Assembly: GCA_021153565.1 (NCBI GenBank)
Contig: JAJKJU010000258.1
Location: forward strand, 1 to 46,077
Direction: 5' to 3'
DNA length: 46,077 nucleotides
Source: Rhizobacter sp.
Lineage (GTDB): Bacteria > Pseudomonadota > Gammaproteobacteria > Burkholderiales > Burkholderiaceae_C
Part shown: positions 8,184-14,714 of the stretch, in pieces
Position numbering within the stretch: position 1 is the first letter of the stretch
Layout of the letters: every line of letters begins with the position of its first letter
The notes under the pieces: model-generated
What the model was told of the DNA's origin: nothing
What the model saw: the letters and a program-made list of their open reading frames with translations, nothing else
Database searches by the model: none
Program-made: the position numbers and the translations under genes

Positions 8184-8470
8184 ATCGGTCGCGCCTCCGC
8201 GAGCACTTTCGCACGGAACTTCAGCGGCAGGTCAGGCGGGGTCAGCAGATCAACGTGGACGCCGAGCAGCGATTCCAACTCATCTTGCAAACCGCCCAGG
8301 TCGAACAGTGTCGCGCCGGGCAGCGCATCGACCAGCAGATCGAGGTCGCTGCCGTCCCGGTCTGTGCCCTGCAGCACCGATCCGAAGATGCGCGGGTTCG
8401 CCGCGCGAAACCGAATCGCGGCCTCACGTACAGCGATTCGCTTCATGTCGAGCGCAACTGACGGTCGCAT
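8180..8470 (-). CDS. mntA: MntA-type minimal nucleotidyltransferase antitoxin
   Basis: A 96-residue MNT-domain protein with the exact GS-x10-DxD signature of the MntA group (GSVLQGTDRDGSDLDLLVD). The start at 8470 has GGAG 8 nt upstream; longer in-frame starts upstream lack this. Family knowledge: MntA adds AMP units to the Tyr of the HepT Rx4HxY motif and so silences the toxin RNase. The gene looks intact while its partner hepT, overlapping by 4 nt, is frameshifted. The antitoxin therefore appears to have outlived its target. Confidence 0.88.
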   Translation of the reverse strand: MRPSVALDMKRIAVREAAIRFRAANPRIFGSVLQGTDRDGSDLDLLVDALPGATLFDLGGLQDELESLLGVHVDLLTPPDLPLKFRAKVLAEARPI

Positions 8471-8553
8471 GGGTAGCTCCAGTTCTTGTCGAAAACTACG
8501 TGAGATGGTAAGGGATTGAAATAATAGAAATGCTCCCCTCGATGGCCTGTGGC

Positions 8554-8604
8554 ATCGACGCACAAGCACAGCGCTACAAGATCGGGCCGCTGAGGTCGCT
8601 CACC
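8554..8604 (+). pseudogene. Short relic of a Wza-type export gene
   Basis: Translation gives IDAQAQRYKIGPLRSLT, matching VDAPAQRYKIGPLDTLN of the export lipoprotein at 4180-4839. The DNA core CAGCGCTACAAGAT-GGGCCGCT differs at one position. Nothing else of the gene is recognisable around it. It is probably debris from an earlier duplication. Confidence 0.55.
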
Positions 8605-8788
8605 CTACAACATCCGTTCGCCTTGATCCTTCATGCCCGTTCATCACGCCTGTACGCGATGCATCAGGCAGCTGCCACGTGCGCTAAGACGGCAACGGAC
8701 GCACGGCGCATGTACCCCGTCGATCGAACCACGGGCGTGATCTGGACCAACGTGTGATGCTCTACGGCTTTTACTCGACTTAGTACTT

Positions 8789-8818
8789 TTAACCGGACCT
8801 ACTGACGACGTATATACT
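8789..8818 (+). promoter_or_regulatory. Possible sigma-70 promoter for the RHH antitoxin/toxin pair
   Basis: TATACT at 8813-8818 lies 31 nt before the antitoxin ATG. An 18-bp spacer separates it from TTAACC at 8789-8794, a weak -35. The local AT-rich stretch stands out in a GC-rich region. RHH antitoxins normally bind such promoters and repress them. Confidence 0.4.
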
Positions 8819-8848
8819 TTGAAATCACCTTGCCAAGTAGGAGTCGTC

Positions 8849-9142
8849 ATGCCGAAAGAAGCCGTCTTCACGATGAAGCTCGAACCGGAGCTGCGGGACG
8901 AGTTCATGGCCGAGGCCGAGGCTCTAGATCGGCCGGCTTCGCAGGTGGTGCGCGAACTGATGCGCGATTTCGTGCGTCGTCAACGCGAGGCAAGGGAGTA
9001 CGACGCCTTCGTGCACCGCAAGGTGGAGACTGGTCGCAAGGAGATGCGCACCGGCCGTGGGCGCTCGCACGACGAGGTAGAGGCTGACTTCAGCGCACGC
9101 CGCGCCGAATTGCTGCGCAAGGCCGGTGAGGCCAGCGCGTGA
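8849..9142 (+). CDS. Ribbon-helix-helix antitoxin (RelB/ParD/CopG type)
   Basis: A 97-residue protein. The N-terminal half (VFTMKLEPELRDEFMAEAEA, then RPASQVVRELMRDFV) is a typical ribbon-helix-helix DNA-binding domain. The charged C-terminal half would wrap the toxin. The ATG at 8849 is preceded by TAGGAG at 5-nt spacing; the upstream in-frame GTG/ATG lacks such a site. The stop overlaps the toxin start as GTGA, which indicates translational coupling. It is expected to neutralise the toxin and autorepress the pair. Confidence 0.87.
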   Translation: MPKEAVFTMKLEPELRDEFMAEAEALDRPASQVVRELMRDFVRRQREAREYDAFVHRKVETGRKEMRTGRGRSHDEVEADFSARRAELLRKAGEASA

Positions 9143-9426
9143 GGGTTCGGTGGACAAGCCAAGCCGAGCAGGACCGCGCCGACATCATGACTTACATCGC
9201 CGCCGACAACGTGCGTGCGGCGGTGGCGATGGACGAGTTGTTCGGCTCGGCTGCAGTACGGCTGGCCGACTTTCCACGGCTGGGCAAGCCCGGCATGGTT
9301 GCCGGCACGCGCGAACTGATCGCGCATGAGAGCTACCGCATGATCTATGAGGTGGCTGAGGCCGACGAGACAGTATGGGTGCTGGCGCTGGTTCACACGG
9401 CGCGGCAATGGCCGCCGGGGCGCTGA
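9139..9426 (+). CDS. RelE/ParE-family toxin
   Basis: A 95-residue protein starting with GTG inside the antitoxin stop codon (GTGA). It shows the usual family pattern: WTSQAEQDRADIMTYIA at the start, RLADFPRLGKPGM in the middle, and SYRMIYEV...VWVLALVHTARQWPP at the end. Family members either cut mRNA on the ribosome (RelE) or poison gyrase (ParE); sequence alone does not settle which. This is one of the two clearly intact TA modules in the island, the other being hipBA. Confidence 0.87.
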   Translation: MRVRWTSQAEQDRADIMTYIAADNVRAAVAMDELFGSAAVRLADFPRLGKPGMVAGTRELIAHESYRMIYEVAEADETVWVLALVHTARQWPPGR

Positions 9427-9527
9427 CCGATTACGTTACGGCCTCACTGCTCGCAATCAATGTGAGCCGGCCGCGATGGATTGCAAGCCGTCGCCCATCG
9501 ATTGCAAGCCGCCACACCGAGCTTCCG

Positions 9528-9622
9528 CACACCGGCGAGGTTCCGGCGCGGCCGCCGTCCTCAAGGGACGGGCGAACATTCAGGGTGCCGACGCGGTCGC
9601 TGCCGGCGTCGAAGAGGTAGGC
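9528..9622 (-). pseudogene. Duplicated fragment of hipA
   Basis: About 95 bp match positions 11406-11497 of the intact hipA with a few substitutions and small indels. The translated match is YLFDAGSDRVG-L-VRPSLED followed by GGRAGTSPV. It has no start and is flanked by unrelated sequence with the repeated word GATTGCAAGCC. The stretch 9427-9527 holds nothing else recognisable. Confidence 0.8.
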
Positions 9623-9699
9623 CATAGTTCAGACTGCATTGCATCGCGCCAGTACAGGATCAGCTGCAAATGATCTGGGCGCCAGACGCGGGGGCCGAG

Positions 9700-9927
9700 T
9701 TACCGATCCTCTCGCGTGTGCCACAGCCGCAGCACGTAGAGCGTGGACGCCACGATCTCGTAGCGCATCTCATAGTGCCCGACCAGGATGCGGCGAACAT
9801 GCTCTAGCAAGCGCTCGGGCGCGGCCGTGAGCGCTTGCACGGCGCGCGCTGCCCCCGTTTGTTGACCGGAGCCAAGAACTCGTAGAGCCGCGCCAGATCC
9901 GACGGCGCCTTGCTGGTCCATTTCCAT
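9700..9927 (-). pseudogene. ParE-type toxin gene, frameshifted and internally deleted
   Basis: Reconstruction across frames gives KWTSKAPSDLARLYEFLAPV, then ARAVQALTAAPERLLEH, then VRRILVGHYEMRYEI running to a TAA at 9700-9702. One extra base follows the ATG (9925-9927). A run of five Gs near the middle shifts the frame again. About 13 residues normally present between 'LLEH' and 'VRRI' are missing. No functional toxin is expected. It sits directly downstream of its antitoxin. Confidence 0.75.
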
Positions 9928-9951
9928 CACTGCGGCAAGGGCGCCGCCACG

Positions 9952-10188
9952 TCAGTGTCCAAGCTCGCCCGCCCAGGCCTGCACCGCCTGGTGGTCGATG
10001 ACACGCCCGGCATCCACATCGGCCAACGCTTCCAGCGTGAGACGTCGGCGCTCTTCTTCCTGGCCAACCCACGCGGTCAAGGCCTGCTTCACGATCCAGC
10101 CACGCGAGCGCTCCAGGCGAGCGGCCAACTGATCGACTTTCTCTGCCAGTGGCCGCGGGACATGGGCGGTCAGAACTTTGGTTTCCAT
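9952..10188 (-). CDS. ParD-like ribbon-helix-helix antitoxin
   Basis: A 78-residue protein starting METKVLTAHVPRPLAEKVDQ, with an RHH domain followed by a helical tail. AGGGG lies 8 nt before the ATG at 10188; the long upstream in-frame extension crosses an ATPase relic and is not credible. Relatives usually end about eight residues later. The frame beyond the stop continues as DVAAPLPQ, so a one-base shift seems to have clipped the C-terminus. Its partner toxin at 9700-9927 is dead. Confidence 0.75.
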   Translation of the reverse strand: METKVLTAHVPRPLAEKVDQLAARLERSRGWIVKQALTAWVGQEEERRRLTLEALADVDAGRVIDHQAVQAWAGELGH

Positions 10189-10342
10189 GTGGAATCCCCT
10201 TGTGAACCTAAACCGTAGTGATTGACGCTGATTTTTGGAAGCCATATTTCGGTTCGGGCTATATGCCAGATGGGCACCGATTGGGTGGTCCCGCCTTGTT
10301 GTAAAGGTGGGCAACCCGAGTTTTCGGCTTGTGGGCCGGAAG

Positions 10343-10454
10343 GCTCGTCCTGCGATCGCTGACGGCATCACCGCAATCGATTGGCAAACGCGGCGGGTGG
10401 GGCGAGATGGGCGGCGCAGGGTTGCCCGAGATGGGTTCGTCAGTGGTGAACTGA
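10343..10454 (+). pseudogene. Relic of the ATPase gene 3' end (copy 2)
   Basis: It begins with ARPAIAD, matching the ATPase at 6640-7494. It becomes degenerate, then resumes with the ATPase's final codons (GAGATGGGCGGCGCAGGG through GTGGTGAACTGA). The internal part is deleted relative to the intact gene. It lies between the parD promoter region and the 3' end of hipA. Confidence 0.7.
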
Positions 10455-10469
10455 GAACCGATCAGCCTC

Positions 10470-11822
10470 TCAGGCAAGCGGCCGGCGCACCTCTGCTTGC
10501 AGCGCGGGGCTCGCAATGTCGTCGAGGTCACGGATGCCGGGAGTGAGTGCGTCGATGAGGCGCCCGGAAACACCAAAGCTCTCGAAGTGCGCACGCCACT
10601 GGCGCAGCTCACCCCACACGCGCCGTACCACCGCCACGGCGTCGGGCCGGTCTGGAATGAATGCAGCGTGCCCCGTCATCGCGTTGTCCAGGGTCGCGAG
10701 CTTCCCCTGCGCTCCCACCTCGAGGTGGAGGAAGCGCTCGTGCGCGACCCCGGGGCGCGGCACAACGTCATACAGAGGGCTGAGTCGCCAACCTTCGACT
10801 CTTGGGTCGCGTACGAAACCATGATTGCGCAGGTGGTCGTCGTCATTGCTGACAAAGATGTTGAAGACCATCCGCGCGAAAAGTTCGTTGTTGTTGGCGC
10901 GGATGTGGCTGGGGTGCACATGCCGACGCACCGCATGGCCGAGGTCGGCATATCCCTTGTATCGTGAATCGAACTCGTCGCAGGCGAGTAACGTCAATCC
11001 GCTGACGAACGGCAGGCGGCGTTCTTGCGCGCCGGCATCTGGCAGGGTTTCATGGAGAGCGACCTCGGCCGGTGGCAGGGCTGGACCCTCATGCCAGTAC
11101 CTGTCAAATCGCCGGATCAGTAAAACGGATCTACCGCCGATGTCGACCAAGCGGACGGCGGGCACGCTCATGCCACACAGCGCCGCGAGTCGCAGAGTGG
11201 CGTACTCGGCAGTGGCCACGTCGAAGGTGTCTGAACGAGACGGGAACTTGGCGAGCCAGAGGAGTCCTGCGTCGTCCCGCACAGCGGCCTTCGGCCTGGC
11301 ACCGCCCGCACCAGGCCCCGAACCGAAGAGGTCAGTCAAGCGGGCCGGTAGTGGGTCGCCCGTCTCAATTCGCTCGGCTGCCTCCATCAGGTAGCCCAGG
11401 TTCTGCACCGGCGACGTTCCGGCGCGGCCGCCGTCCTCAAGGGAAGGACGAACATCCAGGGCGCCGACGCGGTCGCTGCCCGCGTCGAAGAGGTAGGTCG
11501 CCTCGGACAGGCTGTTGGCGGGGACTCTTCGGCGGGCCTCGATGACGCGCCGGCCCCAGGCGTCCGGGGCCGCGTCGCGGATGCCGCCGAACTCGGGCAG
11601 GTTGTTTATCGGCCGCAGCTCGACGCCGCGCGCGGCCTCGCGATTGTCCAACGAGAGACTCACGGGGTCGAGCTCGAAGCCGTGTGGGCGGCCGAGGTAG
11701 CGCAAACCGTACGCGAACGTTGACGCCTCGACCCCTCGGCCGCCTTGCGTCAGAGTGAGGCGCCCTGCCGGGGCGAACCCGTCCTGCAGGTGTGCGAAGA
11801 CGAAGAGCTGGTCGATAGGCAT
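10470..11822 (-). CDS. hipA: HipA-type serine/threonine kinase toxin
   Basis: A 450-residue protein of usual HipA length. It has the N-terminal HipA domain (residues 1-110), then GAGGARPKAAV, which corresponds to the nucleotide and autophosphorylation loop. The kinase core follows, with FNIFVSNDDDHLRNHGF (catalytic Asp and His/Asn) and LSPLYDVVP (metal-binding Asp). Known HipA kinases phosphorylate glutamyl-tRNA synthetase or related targets and cause growth arrest. The start overlaps the hipB stop by one base (TGATG). All key motifs are present, so it is probably active. A piece of it is duplicated at 9528-9622. Confidence 0.92.
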   Translation of the reverse strand: MPIDQLFVFAHLQDGFAPAGRLTLTQGGRGVEASTFAYGLRYLGRPHGFELDPVSLSLDNREAARGVELRPINNLPEFGGIRDAAPDAWGRRVIEARRRVPANSLSEATYLFDAGSDRVGALDVRPSLEDGGRAGTSPVQNLGYLMEAAERIETGDPLPARLTDLFGSGPGAGGARPKAAVRDDAGLLWLAKFPSRSDTFDVATAEYATLRLAALCGMSVPAVRLVDIGGRSVLLIRRFDRYWHEGPALPPAEVALHETLPDAGAQERRLPFVSGLTLLACDEFDSRYKGYADLGHAVRRHVHPSHIRANNNELFARMVFNIFVSNDDDHLRNHGFVRDPRVEGWRLSPLYDVVPRPGVAHERFLHLEVGAQGKLATLDNAMTGHAAFIPDRPDAVAVVRRVWGELRQWRAHFESFGVSGRLIDALTPGIRDLDDIASPALQAEVRRPLA

Positions 11823-12163
11823 CAGAAGTCCAGTTCCCCGAGTTCCTTCGCGGACAGCTTGCGCACGCGCTTGGTCTCTTCCGAGTTGCGCAAGGTGACG
11901 AGGGCGGGGTCGGCTTCTTGAAGAAGTTCGAGCAGCGTCGAGCCTGGGGAGATGGCGTTCAGGTAGCGCAGCACCTGGCTTAGCGTACGGCTGGGGTTAC
12001 CGGCCTCAATCAGGACCGCCGTCGACCGGGATACACCCGCGCGCAGCGCGACATCGGACTGGCGCAGTCGACGCGCTTTTCGCAGGCGCGCTAGCTTGCC
12101 GCCCACCTCGTGCGACATGGTGAGCAGCTCGTTAGGGAGGTTCGTGGCTTCTGCGTATTTCAT
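11822..12163 (-). CDS. hipB: HipB-type HTH antitoxin/repressor
   Basis: A 113-residue XRE-family helix-turn-helix protein (VGGKLARLRKARRLRQSDVA, then RAGVSRSTAVLIEAG). Two starts are possible: TTG at 12169 and ATG at 12163; I favour ATG. It would bind HipA and repress the operon. It is a little longer than E. coli HipB because of a charged tail (ETKRVRKLSAKELGELDF). A strong promoter-like sequence is visible upstream. Confidence 0.88.
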   Translation of the reverse strand: MKYAEATNLPNELLTMSHEVGGKLARLRKARRLRQSDVALRAGVSRSTAVLIEAGNPSRTLSQVLRYLNAISPGSTLLELLQEADPALVTLRNSEETKRVRKLSAKELGELDF

Positions 12164-12207
12164 CTGCAATCACAGTCCTAGTATTGTTATAGACGGAGAT
12201 TGCATCC

Positions 12208-12237
12208 ATCATAGTTGGACGCCGGATTATCAGTCAA
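12208..12237 (-). promoter_or_regulatory. Promoter of hipBA
   Basis: Read on the minus strand: TTGACT (12232-12237), an 18-bp spacer, then TATGAT (12208-12213), about 45 nt before the hipB ATG. This is a good sigma-70 match. The AT-rich CTATAACAATACTAG between -10 and the start is a candidate operator, though its symmetry is weak. Confidence 0.6.
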
Positions 12238-12240
12238 GAT

Positions 12241-12725
12241 TCACTCGAACTGCTCGATGCGCTTTAGGTCGACCTGCCAACAGTCGCTTACCATGGCCCA
12301 CTCGGCACTCTTGCCCGGCAGGCGATCGAGCCGCTCGCCGCAGTTGCAGCTGCGAGTCCGCGGGGATTTACCTACCCCTTGGGCGTCGGCATGGCGCTGC
12401 GCCTCGTCAAGGTAGCTGTACAGCGTGGACTTGGAGATGCCCATCATCCGGCAGATGTTGGCGATGGGGGGGGCTGCCGTTCCTGGTACAGGCGCAGCGC
12501 AAGCGCGCGCTGGTCGACGTCCAGCAGCTTCGGGCGTCCACCCTTGCGGCCGCGGGCACGGGCCGCCGCCAAGCCGGCACGGGTGCGCTCGCGGATCAGC
12601 GTGCGCTCGAATTCGGCCCGTGCGCCGAACATGTGGATACCAGCTTGCCACCGCTGCTGGTGGCGCATCGCGCTGCAGGCCAGGTTCTGATCGTCGGTGG
12701 AGACACTGGCGTAGCCGAGCAACAT
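12241..12725 (-). pseudogene. Serine recombinase (Tn3-type resolvase/invertase) relic
   Basis: It starts MLLGYASVSTDDQNL, the resolvase N-terminus, then jumps to the region SSGGKLV...FGARAEFERTLIRER (with a frameshift) and RARGRKGGRPKLLD. The C-terminal helix-turn-helix PIANICRMMGISKSTLYSYL is in another frame at about 12409-12468. Roughly 100 residues, including most of the catalytic domain, are missing. The tail from 12241 to 12400 is unrelated to known resolvases. It is probably a leftover of the element that brought TA modules here. Confidence 0.8.
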
Positions 12726-12801
12726 GCGAGATGAGTACGAAAGCGGCAAGAGGACCGACCTGCTAAGTCCGGAAAACGAGCGCTTTGCGGAAGCGTCGGG
12801 T

Positions 12802-12829
12802 TTGTCATGAAGTTATACGTAAACATATT
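12802..12829 (+). promoter_or_regulatory. Possible promoter of mazE
   Basis: TTGTCA (12802-12807) and CATATT (12824-12829) are separated by 16 bp, about 20 nt before the mazE ATG. The match is moderate and the local base composition AT-rich. Confidence 0.35.
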
Positions 12830-12849
12830 CAATCGAATGGGAATTCACC

Positions 12850-13107
12850 ATGCACACAACGAAGCTACGCAAGGTCGGTGGCTCAGTCATGTTGGCTGTC
12901 CCGCCAGCCTTTCTTGATCAGCTGCATCTTCAAGCCGGTGCGATCGTCGGCCTGGCCGTCGATCACGGCTGCCTGGTGGTCAATCCAAAGCCACGACCCC
13001 GCTACACGCTCGCGGAGTTGCTGGCCGCGTCGGACTATTCGCAGCCGCAACCGGCCGAGGAACGCGAATGGGTCGACGCGCCCGCCGCGGGCGGTGAGCT
13101 GCTATGA
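12850..13107 (+). CDS. mazE: MazE/PemI-type SpoVT-AbrB antitoxin
   Basis: An 85-residue protein with an N-terminal swapped-hairpin AbrB domain (KLRKVGGSVMLAVPPAFLDQ) and a C-terminal toxin-binding tail (RYTLAELLAASDY). The stop overlaps the mazF start as ATGA. It appears intact, but its toxin is truncated after about 28 residues, so it is now an orphan antitoxin or DNA-binding regulator. Confidence 0.88.
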   Translation: MHTTKLRKVGGSVMLAVPPAFLDQLHLQAGAIVGLAVDHGCLVVNPKPRPRYTLAELLAASDYSQPQPAEEREWVDAPAAGGELL

Positions 13108-13244
13108 AGCGAGGCGACATTTACCTCGTATCGCTCGATCCGACAGCAGCGCACGAGCAAAGCGGCAGCCGCCCCGTCCTGGTTGTGCACGCGGATGCTC
13201 CTCGCCGCCTGGCAGTCCGCCAGAGAGGAGATCGCCGCAGCTGA
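13104..13244 (+). pseudogene. mazF: MazF/PemK toxin truncated and fused to ATPase-gene debris
   Basis: It opens as a normal MazF (MKRGDIYLVSLDPTAAHEQS, then SRPVLVV). After residue 28 the sequence switches, at TGTGCAC (13184-13190), into a copy of the ATPase 3' end read in the wrong frame, and stops at residue 46. The MazF core and catalytic residues are absent. The clean junction suggests illegitimate recombination at a short shared word. Confidence 0.85.
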
Positions 13245-13326
13245 TGTGACGGATGCCGCAGTTGAACTCCGAGCCGAAATGGGCGGCGAAGGCATGCCCG
13301 AGATCGGTTCGTCAGCGGTGAGTTGA
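13184..13326 (+). pseudogene. Relic of the ATPase gene 3' end (copy 3)
   Basis: These 143 bp align without gaps to 7352-7494, the last 143 bp of the intact ATPase gene. Translation in that frame gives CTRMLLAAWQSAREEIAAAD, then AVELRAEMGGEGMPEIGSSA, ending in TGA at the equivalent position. Substitutions are mostly synonymous or conservative, so this was once a functional ATPase end, not a recent copy. Confidence 0.85.
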
Positions 13327-14046
13327 GTAGTCCGACCTCAACGCCGCTTCGCTTCTGCGTCGCTCCAAGACCGTCCGCCCTGAGAAGCCGGGAGTGCCTT
13401 CGCTCACGCTTCAACACCCGTTCGCCCTGGGTCAACACGCCCGCGCGCCCTCACCCTTCCATACCTCAGGACAGGCTCGCTTCGCGATCGAAGGGCTTGT
13501 GGCTCGTCGTGACGGACTTCCAGAGGCACTGCCTCTGGACTTGGATGTCAGCAGTCGTAATGCGACTGCCACAGACCCAGGCCGCCGTACACCCCTACTG
13601 ATAGTGTCAGAACGTATGACCAACCGTCATGCGGCGGCAGTCTTGTATCCGACTTCTTACGGACGCGTCGGATTCGGTCATTGAGTGCCAAAAAGAGAAG
13701 AAAAAGAGCCGGAACAAGTTCACGAATCGATGCGGCACGGCTGATGCACATAGAGCTGCGTCGTCCAAATGGCACGGTGGCAAACACCGGACAAGCTGAT
13801 CCATAGCCCGCTACGCGCAGTAGCACATTGCTTAGAGGTCAGCGATGGACAAATGCCGACGACACGTGGGGAAACCCGTCCTGACGCAGAGGAGGTTGCG
13901 GCAGGAACAGTGCCAAAAGCGATGCTCCACGCATCGCGTTGCACCGACTCCGTCGGTCGCTCGCTGGAAGCACTGCATTGCGCCATCGTGGTCGCCCTTG
14001 AGCGTAACGGTGGAGGAATAACTTTATCTTCTGATTGACTCTCCCA
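13327..14046. other. Gene-free stretch with one palindromic repeat
   Basis: I see no credible gene. Positions 13412-13510 match the start of the palindromic segment inside the MITE-like element (about 7589-7660). Near 13655-13681, ATCCGAC and GTCGGAT form a small hairpin. GGAGGAATA at about 14011-14020 resembles a ribosome site but is 27 nt from the next ATG. The rest is unexplained. Confidence 0.6.
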
Positions 14047-14703
14047 ATGCAGCCTGATACCCACCACTATCCAAAGTCTCTGCTTGTCTCTCTAATGTCA
14101 AGCGCCTTTATTGTCACTGCGTGTGGCGGCGGCGCAGACCAACCTTCTGATGCTGCGGCAGCCGGCAGCGAGGCAGCGCAGGCCACCAGTACTGCACGAC
14201 CCTTAGCAATAACGACAACGTCGAGCTGGACGAAGATTGCGAGCGAAGGTCAATCGTTTTCGGTCAGCGGAACTCAGACCGTTCGATATGGATCAGGGTC
14301 CAGTTGGGTCCAAAAGACTGTCACGGGCGGCGGTCAATGTACCAATGCGTTCTTTGGCAGTGATCCGGCGGCTTGGGTCGCGAAAGAGTGCGACGTGAAT
14401 ACCTCTGCACCTGCACCTGCACCTGCACCTGCACCTGCACCGGCACCTGCACCGGCAACCACCGCTTCCCTGCAATGGCAGCCGCCGAGTTCTGGCGCTG
14501 CGGCTGGATACCGCGTGTACTTTGGCACAGCGTCTAACACCTATAGCCAAGCGCCCGGAACGGGAATAAATCCAGGAAATTCCACAAGCTACACGGTGAC
14601 CGGTCTCCAGTCAGGAAAGACGTACTACTTCGTGGTTACGGCAGTGGATTCTTCCGGAAACGAAAGCCTGCATTCGAACGAAGTTGCGAAGGTCATTCAG
14701 TAA
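14047..14703 (+). CDS. Secreted lipoprotein with C-terminal fibronectin type III domain
   Basis: A 218-residue protein. The signal peptide ends in a lipobox (FIVTAC, then GGG). A small module WTKIASEGQSFSVSG ... TVRYGSGSSW ... QCTNAFFG follows at residues 55-115; this pattern is familiar from cell-surface and polysaccharide-active proteins of Burkholderiales. Then comes a linker of eight Ala-Pro units (about 14405-14455). The FN3 domain follows (ASLQWQPPSSGAAAGYRVYF through YYFVVTAVDSSGNESLHSNE). TTG at 14035 is an alternative start; I chose ATG because it gives a compact signal peptide. It lies 11 nt before the beta-helix gene. The function may be binding surface glycan; that is inference. 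Confidence 0.8.
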   Translation: MQPDTHHYPKSLLVSLMSSAFIVTACGGGADQPSDAAAAGSEAAQATSTARPLAITTTSSWTKIASEGQSFSVSGTQTVRYGSGSSWVQKTVTGGGQCTNAFFGSDPAAWVAKECDVNTSAPAPAPAPAPAPAPAPATTASLQWQPPSSGAAAGYRVYFGTASNTYSQAPGTGINPGNSTSYTVTGLQSGKTYYFVVTAVDSSGNESLHSNEVAKVIQ

Positions 14704-14714
14704 GGGGCTCTCAC

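Noticed and set aside
13548-13826. Minus-strand frame of 92 codons in the gap before the lipoprotein
   Set aside because: It has some hydrophobic residues but no recognisable family, ribosome site or promoter; not called as a gene.
14405-14455. Short CACCTG tandem repeat as a possible contingency (phase-variation) locus
   Set aside because: The unit is 6 bp, so copy changes keep the frame; it simply encodes an Ala-Pro linker.
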